Source: Berberis thunbergii (Eukaryota; Streptophyta; Magnoliopsida; Ranunculales; Berberidaceae). From it: 64,000 bases of DNA. Shown here piece after piece: positions 45,825 through 57,253 of this stretch. The stretch is from the NCBI GenBank assembly GCA_003290165.1, contig QNQO01001166.1, positions 1 to 64,000 of the forward strand. The letters run 5' to 3'. Numbering within the stretch: position 1 is the stretch's first letter; each line of letters opens with the position of its first letter. The position numbers and the translations under genes were made by a program. The notes beneath the pieces are model-generated. The model ran no database searches, was not told the DNA's origin, and saw only the letters and a program-made list of their open reading frames with translations.

Positions 45825-48684
45825 CTATATTATTAGTGGCAAGCAATATGTCATCAACATACAAAACCAAGAAGATATGCTTACTCCCACTGAACTTATG
45901 ATACACACAATTATCAACAACATTTATCTCGAAACCAAACGAGACAACTACTTGATGAAATTTGTAGTACCATTGACGGGAAGCTTGCTTGAGCCAATAG
46001 ATGAATTTCTTTAGTCTGCAAACCATATTCTTCGAATCTCCACACACAAAGTTTTTTGGTTGCACCATATAAATTGTTTCATCAATGTCGCCATTGAGAA
46101 ACGTTGTTTTAACATCCATCTGATGTAACTCAAGGTCAAAGTGCACAACAAGTGCCATGATTGTCCGAAATGAGTATTTCTTTGACATCCGAGATAAAGT
46201 CTCTTTATAGTCGATACCTTCCTTTTGAGTGAAGCCTTTAGCTACAAGATGGGCCTTATATCTTTCCACGTTACCTTTTGAGTCCCTCTTAGTTTTGAAT
46301 ATCCATTTAGAACCAGTAGGCTTTGTATTTTCAGGTAACGGGACAAGATCCCAAACTTGATTGTCTTGCATAAACTTGTACTCCTCATTCATAGCATCTA
46401 TCCACTTTTGAGAGTTAGAATCTTGCATGGCTTGATGGAAGTTGAGTGGATCATTTTCCACCAATCCATCATTTTCTTCATGTTCTTGGAGAAAGACCAT
46501 ATAATCATACGGAATAACACTTCTCTTTTCTCTCGTGGATTTCCTTAATTGCATTTGAGCTTGAGGTTGTTGAGTTTGTTCTTCAATTTGTGCAGGGAGT
46601 AGTTCAACATTGTCTTGTTGAGGTTCCAGATTTACTTCTTGATCAATGACAGGTATTGGAACATGTACATTATCAAAAACAGTAATAGGAGTCGAAGTTG
46701 ATTTCTCCTCAAAGACAATGTCTCTTACCTTATTTCTCCCCCCAAACTCGACATCCTCAAAAAATGTTGTTGTCCCCGTTTCAAAAATGGACTTAATAGT
46801 GGGATTATAGAACTTTTAGCCCCTTGATCGCTCAGAGTAGCCAATGAAGTAGTTGCTCACTGTTTTGGAGCCCAATTTCTTTTCATTTTGGCCGATAAGG
46901 CCTTGCTCACTGTTCATAAATTGTTTTGGAAGCTGCTTTAGTTGGTACTCTATTAAGGATATATGCTGTTGTCTTTAGTGCTTCTCCCTAGAGTGATTTA
47001 GGTAAAGGTAGAATGACTGATCATACTCCTTACCATGTCCTTAAGATTTTGGTTTCGTCTTTCAGCTACACCATTCATGCTAGGTGATCCCGGCATGGTG
47101 TACTGTGGGACGATCCACATTCCTTTAGGAATTTAGCAAATGGTCATGGACGTTGTTCACTTGAACCGTCATATCTGTCGTAATACTCACCACCATGGTC
47201 AAGCCTGATACTCTTAATTTGTTTGTTGAGTTGGTTCTCAACCTCAACTTTGAAAGCTTTGAACATGTCCAGTGACTTAGATTTCTCATGAATGAGATAT
47301 AGGTACCCATAGCGTGAGTAATCGTCTATGAATGATATAAAATATTGTTGACAATTCCAAGAAGCCGAAGGGAATGGTCCACAAATATCTGTGAGGATTA
47401 ATTCTAAGATGTTTGAAGTTCTGTTTGCTCCCAATCTCTTTTATTTGGTCTGTTTTCCCTTGATGCACTCAATATAGACATTAAAATCTAAAACATCAAG
47501 AAAATCTAATATGCCATCTGACACAAGTCTCTCCATTTTCATTTTTGAGATATGTCCTAAGCGTTTATGCCACAGTTTTGATGAATTTTCTGCAGTTAGC
47601 TTACGTTTGGTACCACGTGATTCCACATGCAAGGTTTCATTATATGTTGCAATAGTGTCGAAGATAAAGGTTATCAAATGCGCTTAATGAACCAGTACCA
47701 ATAATATTGGAATTTAATGAAAGACAAAACTGATTATTTCCAAATGAACAACAATATCCAAATTTGTCTAATAAGGAAATAGAAACCAAATTTCATCTAA
47801 ATGACAGTACTACAAAAGTGTCTTTCAGTTCCAAATAACAACCAGTTCCTAATAGTAACCTAAAGTTTTCTATTGCTTCCACTTCTACCGATTTTTCATC
47901 GCCCACGAAGATGCTCTTTTAATATCAGTTGGCTTTCGGTAGTTCAGACAACCCTGCATAGAAACACTTATGTGAGTAATAGCACCGAAATCTAACCACC
48001 AAGTGTTTCTAGGTACTGAAGCTAAGTTAACCTCAGAATAGACCAAAGTAAGAAACGTACCCTTTTTAGCACGCCATGCATGATACTTGGTACATTCCTT
48101 CTTTACATGTCCAGCTTTCTTACAAAATAAACAACCCTCAATACCTTTCTGTTTCTTTTGTGCATGACCCTTAGCAGCTTCATTATCCTTCTTTCGTTTT
48201 TTGCCCTTATCTTTAGAAGTACTTGCAAAGTGAGCACTTTCCATTCTGTCTTGCTTCAACCTGTATTCCTCTTGCACACATAATGAAATGAGCTCATTAA
48301 GAGTCCATTTTTCTTCTGACAGTTGTAACTGACTGTATTGTGGAGGAAGTGATATCAAAACTAGATGCATGAGTAAGTCCTCAGACAAGTCAAGCTTTAG
48401 TTACTTAAGTTTTGAAGCAAGATGAGACATCTCCATGATGTACACCTTAATGTTCCCTTTGCCTTTGTACTTCAATGAAATCAAGCTAGCTAAAAGCGTG
48501 CTTGTTTCAGCCTTATCATTTTTAGCAAAACGTTTTTCAAGTTCAGCAAGGAACTCATTAGCATTGGTCACCCCTTCGGATATTGCATCCCTAAAGGCTT
48601 CTAGAATACCTCGCTTGATGAGCATGAGACTCATTCGATTGGAGCGTTCCCATTTCTCAAAATATCTCCTTGCATCTGTAAGAG
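45825..48684 (-). pseudogene. Minus-strand Ty1/copia gag-pol, 5' part (gag to RT)
   Basis: On the minus strand from 48684: gag (RRYFEKWERSNRMSLMLIKR onward) with a CCHC zinc knuckle (CLFCKKAGHVKKEC), protease near 48000 where the active-site triad reads D-F-G (WWLDFGAITHIS) instead of D-S-G, integrase zinc finger (LWHKRLGHISK) and core (LTDICGPF ... MNGVAERRNQNLK), then reverse transcriptase from about 46430 to the catalytic YVDD at about 45860. Stops and frame changes at about 48400, 47885, 47440, 47125 and 46815 show decay. The gag start is cut off by CACTA element D, and the RT is cut by element B at the CTA site (45825-45827). It is one element with the part at 24923-25858. Confidence 0.94.
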
Positions 48685-48895
48685 CACTACACCAAAATGC
48701 TTGTTTAGCTACGGGGAGGTGGCCATGGCTCTAATCCGTTGGTTTATTTTCCACAGCTATAAACCGTGGATAGCGTGGCCAACGGCCTAAAACCGTGGCT
48801 ACAAAAATAGTTAGCCACGGCTCTAAACCGTGGGTGCATTAGCCACGGCCAAAAACCGTTGCTATATTGTGCAACGGCCAAAAACCATTGCTAAA
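48685..48895 (+). repeat. Element D 5' subterminal palindrome array
   Basis: About six units, for example CAACGGCCTAAAACCGTGG and CCACGGCTCTAAACCGTGG, in the same order as in elements B and E. Confidence 0.9.
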
Positions 48896-49490
48896 CTAAA
48901 CTATTTTGCACGTGCCACGCTCCTGCGAGTGAGTGATTTGTAGAGTGATTTCGCGCTCTGGCGAAAATGGGGGGAGAGTGGATTTCGCGCTTTGGCAAAA
49001 AAAATTGGGGGAAAAAATTTGGCGCTGTCATTGCGAAAAATTGGCGAAATGTTTTTTGCTATTTCGACCTAGATCAGTTTGTGCAGTCATTGCGAATAAA
49101 ATTTCGACCTAAATCAAAGAGAGGTTTGGCGCAGAGGAGAAGAAGGACAAACTGAAGAAGAAGATGAAAAACCGAAGCAGATTCTCAAACTTTTCTTCTC
49201 CTTCTTCTTTTTTAGATCTTGAGAGAATCGAGCTGAAGAAGAACATCAAATTGGTTCAGATCTCCTTCCAGGTAAGATCCTTCTTCTTCTTTAGATCTCT
49301 TCTTTTTCTTCAGATCTGTTTCAAGAGAACAAAATCCTTCAAGAACCCACACAAAATTTGTCCTTTAAATTTTTTTCTGATGACCCCATTTCCTATTTTG
49401 ATCCCAAACCATGGGATTTGAGTACCCTTTTGTTCTTTGAGTGCAGGGAGAGTAAAAAATAAGTGGGATTTTAGATACCCAGAAGCAAAG
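48896..49490 (+). other. Element D leader region
   Basis: Contains repeated TTCGCGCT(C/T)TGGC and TTGGCGCTG motifs, then a purine-rich segment and a possible first exon ending TCTCCTTCCAG|GTAAGATCC at about 49272. It corresponds in place to the leaders of A, B, C and E. Confidence 0.5.
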
Positions 49491-49598
49491 ATGATTGCAG
49501 AGAAGCCATGTTGGGTTAGGCATGAAGGAATGCAGATTTTCTCCATTGATATTCAACCTGGTGGCATCAGGTTTGCAACTGGTGGAGGAGATCACAAG
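49491..49598 (+). pseudogene. Captured HIRA first coding exon
   Basis: ATG at 49491 starts [20 protein letters not shown] then [16 protein letters not shown] and a GTAGCT donor. This is the N-terminal start of plant HIRA, the WD40 histone H3.3 chaperone subunit. The 36-codon exon is intact and begins at its original start codon, so a chimeric transcript could initiate translation here. No later HIRA exon is seen. Confidence 0.87.
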
Positions 49599-50515
49599 GT
49601 AGCTTCTTTTTCATTCTTGGCTTTATCTTCGGTTATTTCATTACAATCAAGTTGAGTTTTTTCTTCTGTTGTTCAACTTCAATCATGATTCATGTGAGTG
49701 GGTTTTCAACTTGGGAAATTTTGATGTCTTGGAAAGTTATTTTTATTTGATGATCCTTACTTTTGCTTGAATTGAATTAGGTTGTCATCCGTTTAGGGTT
49801 CTAGTTAGTCTCAATATTAAATATTGTATATGAGGTGTTTCCTTTCTTGGAAAGTGAATATATTTAGAGTAGTAGTTTGGGAATTTACGACTTCATCTAC
49901 TGGGCTTAGCTACTTGGATGGTTTAAGCTATTCTAATATTAGAATGTATATGCTGGAAAGCTTTAATTTTTGTCCTTAGAGACTCTTCAGTAATGTCGAA
50001 ATATTGAGATTTGTTCATGTTCAGAATATACAATTCAAATATGTTATGAGCAAGGAGAAAGAAAATTTACGATACAAAAGTTGGAATACCCACGTAAAAA
50101 TGAAACTATGAGGATGATGTTCAGGTAAGATTTATGGGAAATATATAAAGGAAGATGAGTACAATGAGGATGATGTTCATGACTGGTTATTAGTTTTATT
50201 AAAAAATGTAATTTAGTAAATATACTTTTTGAGGATAGTGTTGAAATTCCACTGCAAAGCAAAACAAAACAGTTTGATTTTTTTTTTGTTGATCTCTTCT
50301 TATTTTTTTCTTCTTTTAGCAACGCAAACCCTAGAACTCACTTTCTTCTTTTCTCGAGCTCGATTTCTGAAGAGTTGAAGAAGAAGACTAAGATAACACT
50401 CAAAACAACAGGTAAGCTATTCAACATTTTCTCATTTCCTGTCTTTGTTCATTGCCTTATTGGATTGTGAAACATATGGGTGAGATTCTAATTGGGGTGT
50501 TGGGGTGTTTGGCAG
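49599..50515 (+). other. Element D interior
   Basis: AT-rich. Two copies of ATGAGGATGATGTTCA lie at 50106-50180. A leader-like exon may end at CAAAACAACAG|GTAAGC (about 50411). No protein is recognised. Confidence 0.4.
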
Positions 50516-50618
50516 CTGTTGGAGGTCAGGTACATTTCCTCTATGTGATGGAACTCATGTGAAGCACAACAAAGACACTGGAGATAATGTTGGTCCTTTG
50601 CTATTGAATAAGCGGTAG
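50516..50618 (+). pseudogene. Captured last exon of a CDGSH (NEET) iron-sulfur protein
   Basis: After a GGCAG acceptor the exon encodes [20 protein letters not shown], then [13 protein letters not shown] and a stop. The CDGSH-type motif (CDGTH here) supplies the last Cys and His ligands of the 2Fe-2S cluster; the preceding cysteine belongs to the upstream exon, which is not seen. The C-terminal end is as in plant NEET. Confidence 0.83.
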
Positions 50619-51270
50619 AAGAACTACTTGGTGAGTATAGGGTCTTCTTTAATTTTTTGAGACTTTTGTTAAGCACTAATGTTTATTATGTACAAGGGAG
50701 CATTTCAATTGGAGGGATTTGAGTCTGCTACTATGTATAGACCATCAACATGATTGTGTGTTTGTATAGTTATGAGCATGATCATTTGGGTATTCTAGCT
50801 TAATTGGTTTAAATGTTTTTTACTTAATTGCAAAAGAGGTAATGAAACAAAGAAACATATACTCAATTGGCCTCAATAGCAATATGCTGTATCCATGGGT
50901 TGGGAAAATTTAAGCTTTAGACTTCGATTTTAATATGAAAAGTGAACTACTCTTAAGATTTAAAATTAATTTTAACTATGAAAATTTGGACAGTGCATAT
51001 AATTTTATGGCAAGCAAAAGTCGTCTATTTTAGTAGATGTCAATAATTGATTATACAAGTCTCTATAATGTGTGTGTAGTTTCTCTCATGATTGCTCATA
51101 TGTTTCTGTAATCTAGATTTGTTCCTCCTGTGAAAACTATAGAATCTGCCTTTCTACTCACCTTACAACTCTTTAGGCAACATTTGGTTTTAAGACATTC
51201 ACTTAGAACCAGTATTAGTTTTTCAGGAATGAACAATTTACATAGCTGACAATCTGGTTTGGATTTCAGG
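50619..51270 (+). other. Element D interior, no exon recognised
   Basis: AT-rich intron-like sequence. Confidence 0.4.
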
Positions 51271-51315
51271 TTTCAAAGAAGCAATTTCACTGTGATGGAT
51301 GTGGAGTTTGCAGGT
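51271..51315 (+). pseudogene. Possible captured CHY/CTCHY zinc-finger exon
   Basis: Between a TTTCAG acceptor and a possible donor, VSKKQFHCDGCGVCR matches the C-x2-C-x2-C pattern of the CTCHY zinc finger in plant RING/CHY ubiquitin ligases. Only 15 residues, so the call is tentative. Confidence 0.5.
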
Positions 51316-51441
51316 TGAATCCTCTATCCTTAAATAAATAAATAAATATGGTTCAGTTCCACTTAGTTATTTGCTTCTTTGAATTGGTGAGAGTTGTTTC
51401 CATTCACACAAAAAATTGTCTTGCACATTATCAGATTAAGG

Positions 51442-53150
51442 TCCAACACCACCACCACCACCACCACCCTTATTTCTCAACTCTCACCAACCATGAAATG
51501 TACCAAGCACAAATAGATAACCACAACACCACCAAGGAAAACCATCTTGTTGCTTGCAATCCCTCACTCCCTCAAGTGTCTGAAGATGGGGTAGGAGGTT
51601 TTAGGAACTGGGTTTCAAGGAATTATTGTCAAGAAATGGAGCAAAAGTTGGATGGGGGGTTCATGGTGGGTGGTGATGAAGGAGGAGGTTCTGGGTCAGT
51701 CTGTGCAATGGGGTATGGAGATTTGCAGTCACTTAGCTTGTCAATGAGTCCTGGATCTCAATCAAGTTGTATTACAACACCCCCACCCCAGCAAATTTCC
51801 CCAACTGGAGGAGGAGGAAATGAATGTGTGGTGGCTATGGAGACAACAAAGAAGAGAGGGTCAGGAAGGAAGGTGGTGGGACAGAAACAACCAGTTCACA
51901 GGAATTCCATAGATACATTTGGTCAGAGGACATCACAGTGTATAGGTGTTACAAGGTCTGTGTTCAAACCTGGTGTCTTTAATTTATTTTACCTTTTGTT
52001 TTTTGTATTTTTGGGGTTCCTATCATCGTTTCATTCATTCATTCATTCATTCTTCCATGATGTTTTTTTTGTCTTGTTTTGTTGTATGATTTTACCTTAC
52101 CTTACCATTTTCATGTCTCCTTGTTGGGTTAAAATTTTTGGTTTGAATTTTGCTTTGTTTTGATCCATTTTTTCTTCATCACAATCAAACATAGATGGAC
52201 TGGTAGATATGAGGCACATCTTTGGGATACCAGCTTCAAGAAGGAAGGTCAAACCAGGAAAAGGGAGGCAAGGTTGATTGTTCATGAAATTAGAAAGAAA
52301 CTTGGAGCAACTCTTTGGAGTTTTTTTTTTTCATTTTCAATGTTGTATTTTTGTCTTTCTCTGTCTTGTAAGTTTCTGACTAGTACTCACTAATTATTGT
52401 TTGTCACGTTCTTCCCTTGTTCTGGATCTCATTCAAATCAAATCACACTATACAGTTTATCTTGGTAAAATCTCTAACCATTCACTTAATGTTTGATTAC
52501 AACTTTTATCTATTGTGTTTTGTATTAATTAATTAAATAAAATCATTCTCCATTGTTGATTAGGGGGTTATGATATGGAGGAGAAAGCTGCAAGAGCTTA
52601 TGATTTAACAGCACTGAAGTATTGGGGTCCCTCGACCTACATCAATTTCTCGGTAACAATATATACTGTTCGAATTAACATGCTGATATATCGTTTATTT
52701 ATATGTTATGGAACTTAAGGTTACTGATTGGTAAGTCCTTTGTTGTTTTAACAGTTGGAGAATTACCAAGAGGAACTCGAAAGCATGGAGAACATGAGTA
52801 GGCAGGAATATGTTTCTCACTTGAAAAGGTATAATTTAATTTCTTTTTGTTTTTTTATGGCTTACTTGTATTTCACTGCATTTTGGTGAATATAATGAAT
52901 GTGTTATTATTTTGTCTCGTAGGAAAAGTAGCAAGTTTTCGAGAAGTGCCTCAATATACCGAGGAGTAACGAGGTTTTTACTAATTTCTATGTATCAAAA
53001 ACCCTTTAATTTGAATACAAATATCAATTTTCTTCTGATATCTATGCTCCCCCGTGTTTGTTAATTTGGCAGGCATCACCAGCATGGAAGATGGAAAGTG
53101 CGCATTGGCAGGGTCGCAAGGAACAAAGACCGCTACTTGAAGCTTTAATT
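51442..53150 (+). pseudogene. Captured AINTEGUMENTA-like AP2 transcription factor exons
   Basis: Six exons in parental order: 51442-51955 (poly-His, then GDLQSLSLSMSPGSQSSCIT, and VVGQKQPVHRNSIDTFGQRT), about 52187-52275 ([20 protein letters not shown]), 52564-52652 ([20 protein letters not shown] then GPSTYINFS), 52755-52829 (LENYQEELESMENMSRQEYV), 52923-52972 (KSSKFSRSASIYRGVTR) and 53073 to about 53150 (HHQHGRWKVRIGRVARNKDR). Together they cover the first AP2 domain, the linker and the start of the second. ANT itself is the best match by motif. Lesions: YRGVTR is changed to CIGVTR in the DNA-contacting strand, one base is inserted in the run before the end of exon 2, the tiny 9-bp exon expected after it is not seen, and a stop follows RYLKL. 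Confidence 0.9.
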
Positions 53151-53606
53151 TCAGTAAGATACTTGAATACTTGAAGTAAGGGTCACAGGTACCTTTATCT
53201 TGGGACATTCTGTAAGATACTTGAAGCTTTAATTTCTTCAAACAATTATTTCTTGTTATTATTATTACCATCATTGCCTTTATGCAAGCATCTTCATCAG
53301 AGATTCATTTTTGAGAAATTAAAGAGAGTGCTCTTAAAGCATATGTACAAGGCACTCCATGCTCTTGGAAGACCATCTTTTTAGTCACTAGGGATGCTTT
53401 TATAAGGCTAAGTTTCAACCCAATATAAGACTGTATAAGTTCCATTTTTCAGCATCTAGACTTTTATAAGGCTGATATCTCTTGGATCATATTAAAGAAA
53501 GAGAGAAAGGATTTCTTTGCGCATTTACGTGCTCCACCAAAGACTAACTTTAACGATTTCAAATTCTTTTTTTTTCTTTATTTATTATTTACTATGGGAA
53601 CAGTGA

Positions 53607-53774
53607 GAGGGAAACAAGGGGCCAAATTCGTTATTCAAGATAATGTTTTTTGCTGATCTGCACTACGGAGAGAATGCTTGGGATGATTGGGGTCCCCAAC
53701 ACGATGTCAATTTTGATAAGTGCCTCACCACTCTACTTGATTCAGAAAACCCCGATAACTTTTCTAAGCATTAA
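53607..53774 (+). pseudogene. Captured purple acid phosphatase (PAP14/16/28-type) exon
   Basis: The open stretch EGNKGPNSLFKIMFFADLHY, then GENAWDDWGPQHDV and LLDSENPDNFS ends in a stop. FADLHYGENAW-DWGPxxD is typical of the small plant purple acid phosphatase branch, and the DLH aspartate and histidine are first metal ligands. The frame stops where the family continues, so only this first block is present. Confidence 0.78.
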
Positions 53775-54203
53775 TTTCAACCAAAATTTCCTATTTTTTA
53801 ATTATTTTATTTATTTGGTATTATATAAAAAATGAAGATATCTTCATGGGAATTCAAGAACAGTAGTGGAAGTAAGGGTGTTGTTATCTATGTTCAATGG
53901 TAGTAATATATATGATAAATTGCACATTAAATAGTTCAGCGAAGGTGTTGTAGTTTTGGTGTATAATTTCAGCATTTATTTATTAAATTTTTGTAGGAAA
54001 CTTCTAAGTTTAACCGATAGCTTGAAGTGTATTGGAAATGGGTACTATAAAGATAAATGATCTATAATTTTAGTAGGCAACTTCTGTTCTCTATTACAAC
54101 TCATTTTTTGCAATTGTTAAATTGTTTATGCAGTGTGTAGCTTCTCATCCAGACACCCAGACACAGTTCCTCAGTGGTAAATTTTCTAAATCTTTGCAAT
54201 GTA
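53775..54203 (+). other. Element D interior up to element E
   Basis: AT-rich. A possible short exon (VASHPDTQTQFLSG) after a TGCAG at about 54135 is unassigned. The last three bases, GTA, are the left target duplication of element E. Confidence 0.4.
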
Positions 54204-54418
54204 CACTACATCAAAAGGCCTGTTTAGCTACACAGAGGTGGCCACGGCTCTAAACCGTTGGTGTGTTTGCCACAGCTAAAAACCGTGGCTATAATGGCCA
54301 ACGGCCTAAAACCGTGGCTAAAAACAGGCTTAGCCACTGTTCTATACCGTTGGTGTGTTTGCCACGGCTAAAAACCATGGCTATAGTGCCCAACGGCTTA
54401 AAACCGTTGCAAAATTGC
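54204..54418 (+). repeat. Element E 5' subterminal palindrome array
   Basis: About seven palindromic units matching the order and spacing of element B's 5' array (25859-26072). Confidence 0.92.
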
Positions 54419-54671
54419 ACGTGGATGTGTGGAGAAGAAAGTCGATTTCTCGCGGGCGAAATTTTGCGAAAAAAAATTTCTTCCCGCTTTGCGTTACTGC
54501 TCCATCTCCCCCTTTTCAAATCTTTGCTTCAAACCCTAAAATTTCAAGGAGAGGGAGAAGGAGAAGGAAAGAGAGAGGGAGAAGGAGAAGGAAAGAGAGA
54601 GGGAGAAGTCGAGCAACCCAAACAACCAAAACACAGTGCAGTGTCTGTGTTTGTACAAGCAACAAAACGCA
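54419..54671 (+). other. Element E leader, with GAGAGGGAGAAGGAGAAG repeats
   Basis: The leader matches element B (CTCGCGGGCGAAATTTTGCG, AAACCCTAAAATTTC) up to about 54545. A purine-only tandem repeat, GAGAGGGAGAAGGAGAAGGA, follows in about two and a half copies (54549-54608), then the captured complex I gene. It is probably the transcription start and 5' untranslated region. Confidence 0.6.
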
Positions 54672-55435
54672 ATGGGGTTTGGCCATCTAGCCATTCAAGC
54701 TTTGAGATCCTCCTCCTCCTTCGCAACCTTCAATCGGTTCTCCTCTAGGGTTCTCGCATCCTCATCCAATTTCAGAGGAATCGTCTCCACCCCAGAGCTT
54801 TAAAACCCTGAAGCAGCCGCAGCGAAGCCAGCCCCTGAAATTCACCCTCCACGAATCCCTGTAGCTGGAGCTAGGGTTCATCTCCCCAACCCCGATGAAG
54901 CAATCGAGGTTTTTGTCGATGGGTACCCAGTCAAAATTCCTAAGGGATTCACTGTCCTCCAGGCATGCGAAGTCGCCGGGGTCGACATTCCTCGGTTCTG
55001 CTACCACAGTCGCCTCTCCATTGTTGGGAATTGCAGGATGTGTTTGGTAGAGGTTGAGAAATCGCCCAAGCCGGTCGCTTCCTGCGCCATTCGCGCTCTC
55101 CCAGGTCAGATTTCATCAATGTTGATCACAATTTTTTTTTTGTTGGTCTAACTTGTTTGGGTTGTTTTTTTTATTCTTCTTCATGCCAGGTATGAAAATT
55201 AAGACGGATACTCCTATTGTGAAGAAGGCTCGTGAAGGGGTTATGGAGTTTTTGCTGATGAATCACCTGCTGGATTGCCCCATTTGTGATCAGGGTGGAA
55301 AATGTGATTTGAAGGATCCGTCTATGGCATTTGGATCTGATCGTAGGCGGTTCATTGACGTTAAGAGATCTGTTGTTGATAAGAATTTGGGGCCGTTGGT
55401 GAAGACAGTGACGACTCGTTGTATCTAGTGCACAA
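54672..55435 (+). pseudogene. Captured complex I 75-kDa subunit (NDUFS1) exons 1-2
   Basis: 54672-55104 starts MGFGHLAIQALRSSSSFATF, a Ser/Arg-rich mitochondrial presequence, then the 2Fe-2S ferredoxin domain ([35 protein letters not shown] with C-x10-C-x2-C). 55190-55435 continues [20 protein letters not shown] and [20 protein letters not shown], cluster-ligand cysteines. The GTCAGA/CCAG junction keeps phase. Two nonsense changes are seen: TAA at 54801-54803 just after the presequence, and TAG at 55426-55428 where TRCIQCTR is expected (CAG to TAG). The molybdopterin-like C-terminal domain is missing. The original start codon and presequence are kept, so the short product before the first stop might still reach mitochondria. 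Confidence 0.93.
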
Positions 55436-57136
55436 GGTTTGCACCTTCCTTTCTATTCTTTGAATGCTTGAAATTTATGTAACCAAGGACACTTCACACA
55501 CGAAAATGGTTATTTCTAATGGGTGTTAACCTATAAGTCACCCAATTGATAGGTTATGAGATTCTTAAAAATTCAACACGCTTTTCAAAAAAAAAAGTAA
55601 AAGTACGATGTAGTGTACAATCATAAAATATAGACCTTATAATTCATTTTCCCTTTTATTTACTGTGCGAGGTGATTCCTAGTAAAACATGGTGCGAAAA
55701 AAACAAAAGAGTTGGGTTCTCTGAACCCAATTAGGTCGAACGAAAATGTACGATTTATCCATGCCGAGTCTTTCTTCCGCTCCGAATTCTCCTTCAATTC
55801 TTAGGTACGATTTTCTCCCACATCTTCAGCCATATTTTCAGATTTCCGATTATTTGATCAAGATTAGCGTTTCCTTTTTGATACGTTACTGATCTTGTTT
55901 CTTGATGAGATTAAAATTGGAATTGTAATTAGTAGAGATTTGGTATAGTTTTATCAGAATTGCTAGAAATTTGTGAAGCGGCAAATGTTGTGGTGTGGTG
56001 TGTTTCGATTGACCAACAGGCTTTTGATCCAAAAACAGGGTTTCTTTCTGAATACAATTTTATCCATGCTTGTTGAGATCAAATTTGCAGACTAGTTTTG
56101 CCCGAATAGCGAGAAATCTGTCAAGTAGTAGGTTTTGATTAAGATTGGATGGATACTTTTCAAGTATAGTTTTCAGTGTAATTTCGTAGTTTAGCGTAGC
56201 TAAATTTACAATGAAGAAAAAAAAAGCTTTATGAGGTATGCATTTATGATTTTCCGTTTTCAGGTGAAGCTTTAAAATTTAAGAGAAACAACAATTTTTG
56301 TACTGGTATATGGATCACATAAGAAGGGAAAAATTCATCAGGAAATTTGGATGACTGAGTGGCTCCTACCACTTTGAAACTGTGTTAGGATGGAGATGGG
56401 TGGATGCCTAAACATCTTAGTAGTCCCTATGTAATGAAAGGCGACCTCTAGGTACTCAGTGTAATTTACATTGGCTCCTTTTGAATAGGGCACCACCAAA
56501 GGCTGTCGTCAAAGGCGCTCACTTAGGCATCGTCCAAATTACCTACCCCTGTACTACGCTAAGCACATGCACAACACATTTTTGTTTTTGTGAAACTTCG
56601 TTACCAAGAACAGGTCTCATTTGAAGGAAAGGAGTTGGTCCCACAGTATTGAAGACATTTGCAGAGTGTGAAGAGTGGCTAGCTTTACATGTTACGGGCA
56701 ATGATGTTGTTGGGACTTGGACGTAGGTCATTTATAGAGATGTTGAGGAGCTTTTGGGAGATGGGCATGAAGGTTCTTATCATGGCACAAGGCAGTACAA
56801 GTGGCAATGACTATCAACAAGTCAAGCTTCAGGCCGAGGAATAAGTCAGCACAAACACTTGTAGATAAAGCCGTTGAAAGTGACACAGATCATAAAGTTG
56901 GGGATTTTGCATATCCACCACAATACTCAGATGATGGGTTCAACTTTGGGGATGAAGAACATCTAGAGTCCTGAGTCTAAAACATATTTAATTACTTGAT
57001 TTTGTTTTCTAATTTTTTGATTGGTTTGGATGTTTAAATTGTTTGATAAGTAAGGCCTTATATTACTGTGTGGACATATGCTGCATTTTTATCTCTGTAT
57101 TACCATCATCTATTTCTTTGTATTATGCCATTTCAG
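55436..57136 (+). other. Element E interior, no exon identified with certainty
   Basis: Possible unassigned coding pieces are DLSMPSLSSAPNSPSILR at about 55745-55805 and VGDFAYPPQYSDDGFNFG (about 56895-56970) followed by DEEHLES and a stop. The rest is AT-rich intron-like sequence. Confidence 0.35.
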
Positions 57137-57253
57137 GTTATTGCAAAATTTGAGCCAAGTGAGCGTTGTATGCTTCTAAAATTTGTCACGAGTTGTTCTA
57201 GAGCTCCATAACTTGGGTTCAAACATCTCCAACCAGCCTTTACTATTCATAAG
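57137..57253 (+). pseudogene. Captured HECT ubiquitin ligase exon (UPL7-like)
   Basis: 39-codon exon between TTTCAG and [26 protein letters not shown], then SRAP, a stop (TAA 57209-57211), LGFKHLQPAFTIHK. [22 protein letters not shown] is characteristic of the C-terminal HECT lobe of plant UPL6/UPL7. One nonsense change (Leu TTA to TAA). The catalytic cysteine region is not present. Confidence 0.76.

Noticed and set aside
53650..53835. 61-residue plus-strand ORF starting MLICTTERMLGM
   Set aside because: It is an alternative frame of the purple acid phosphatase exon, which reads FADLHYGENAW in the correct frame.
54263..54748. 161-residue ORF as a novel protein
   Set aside because: It begins in the terminal palindromes and passes through the purine repeat and the NDUFS1 start in another frame.
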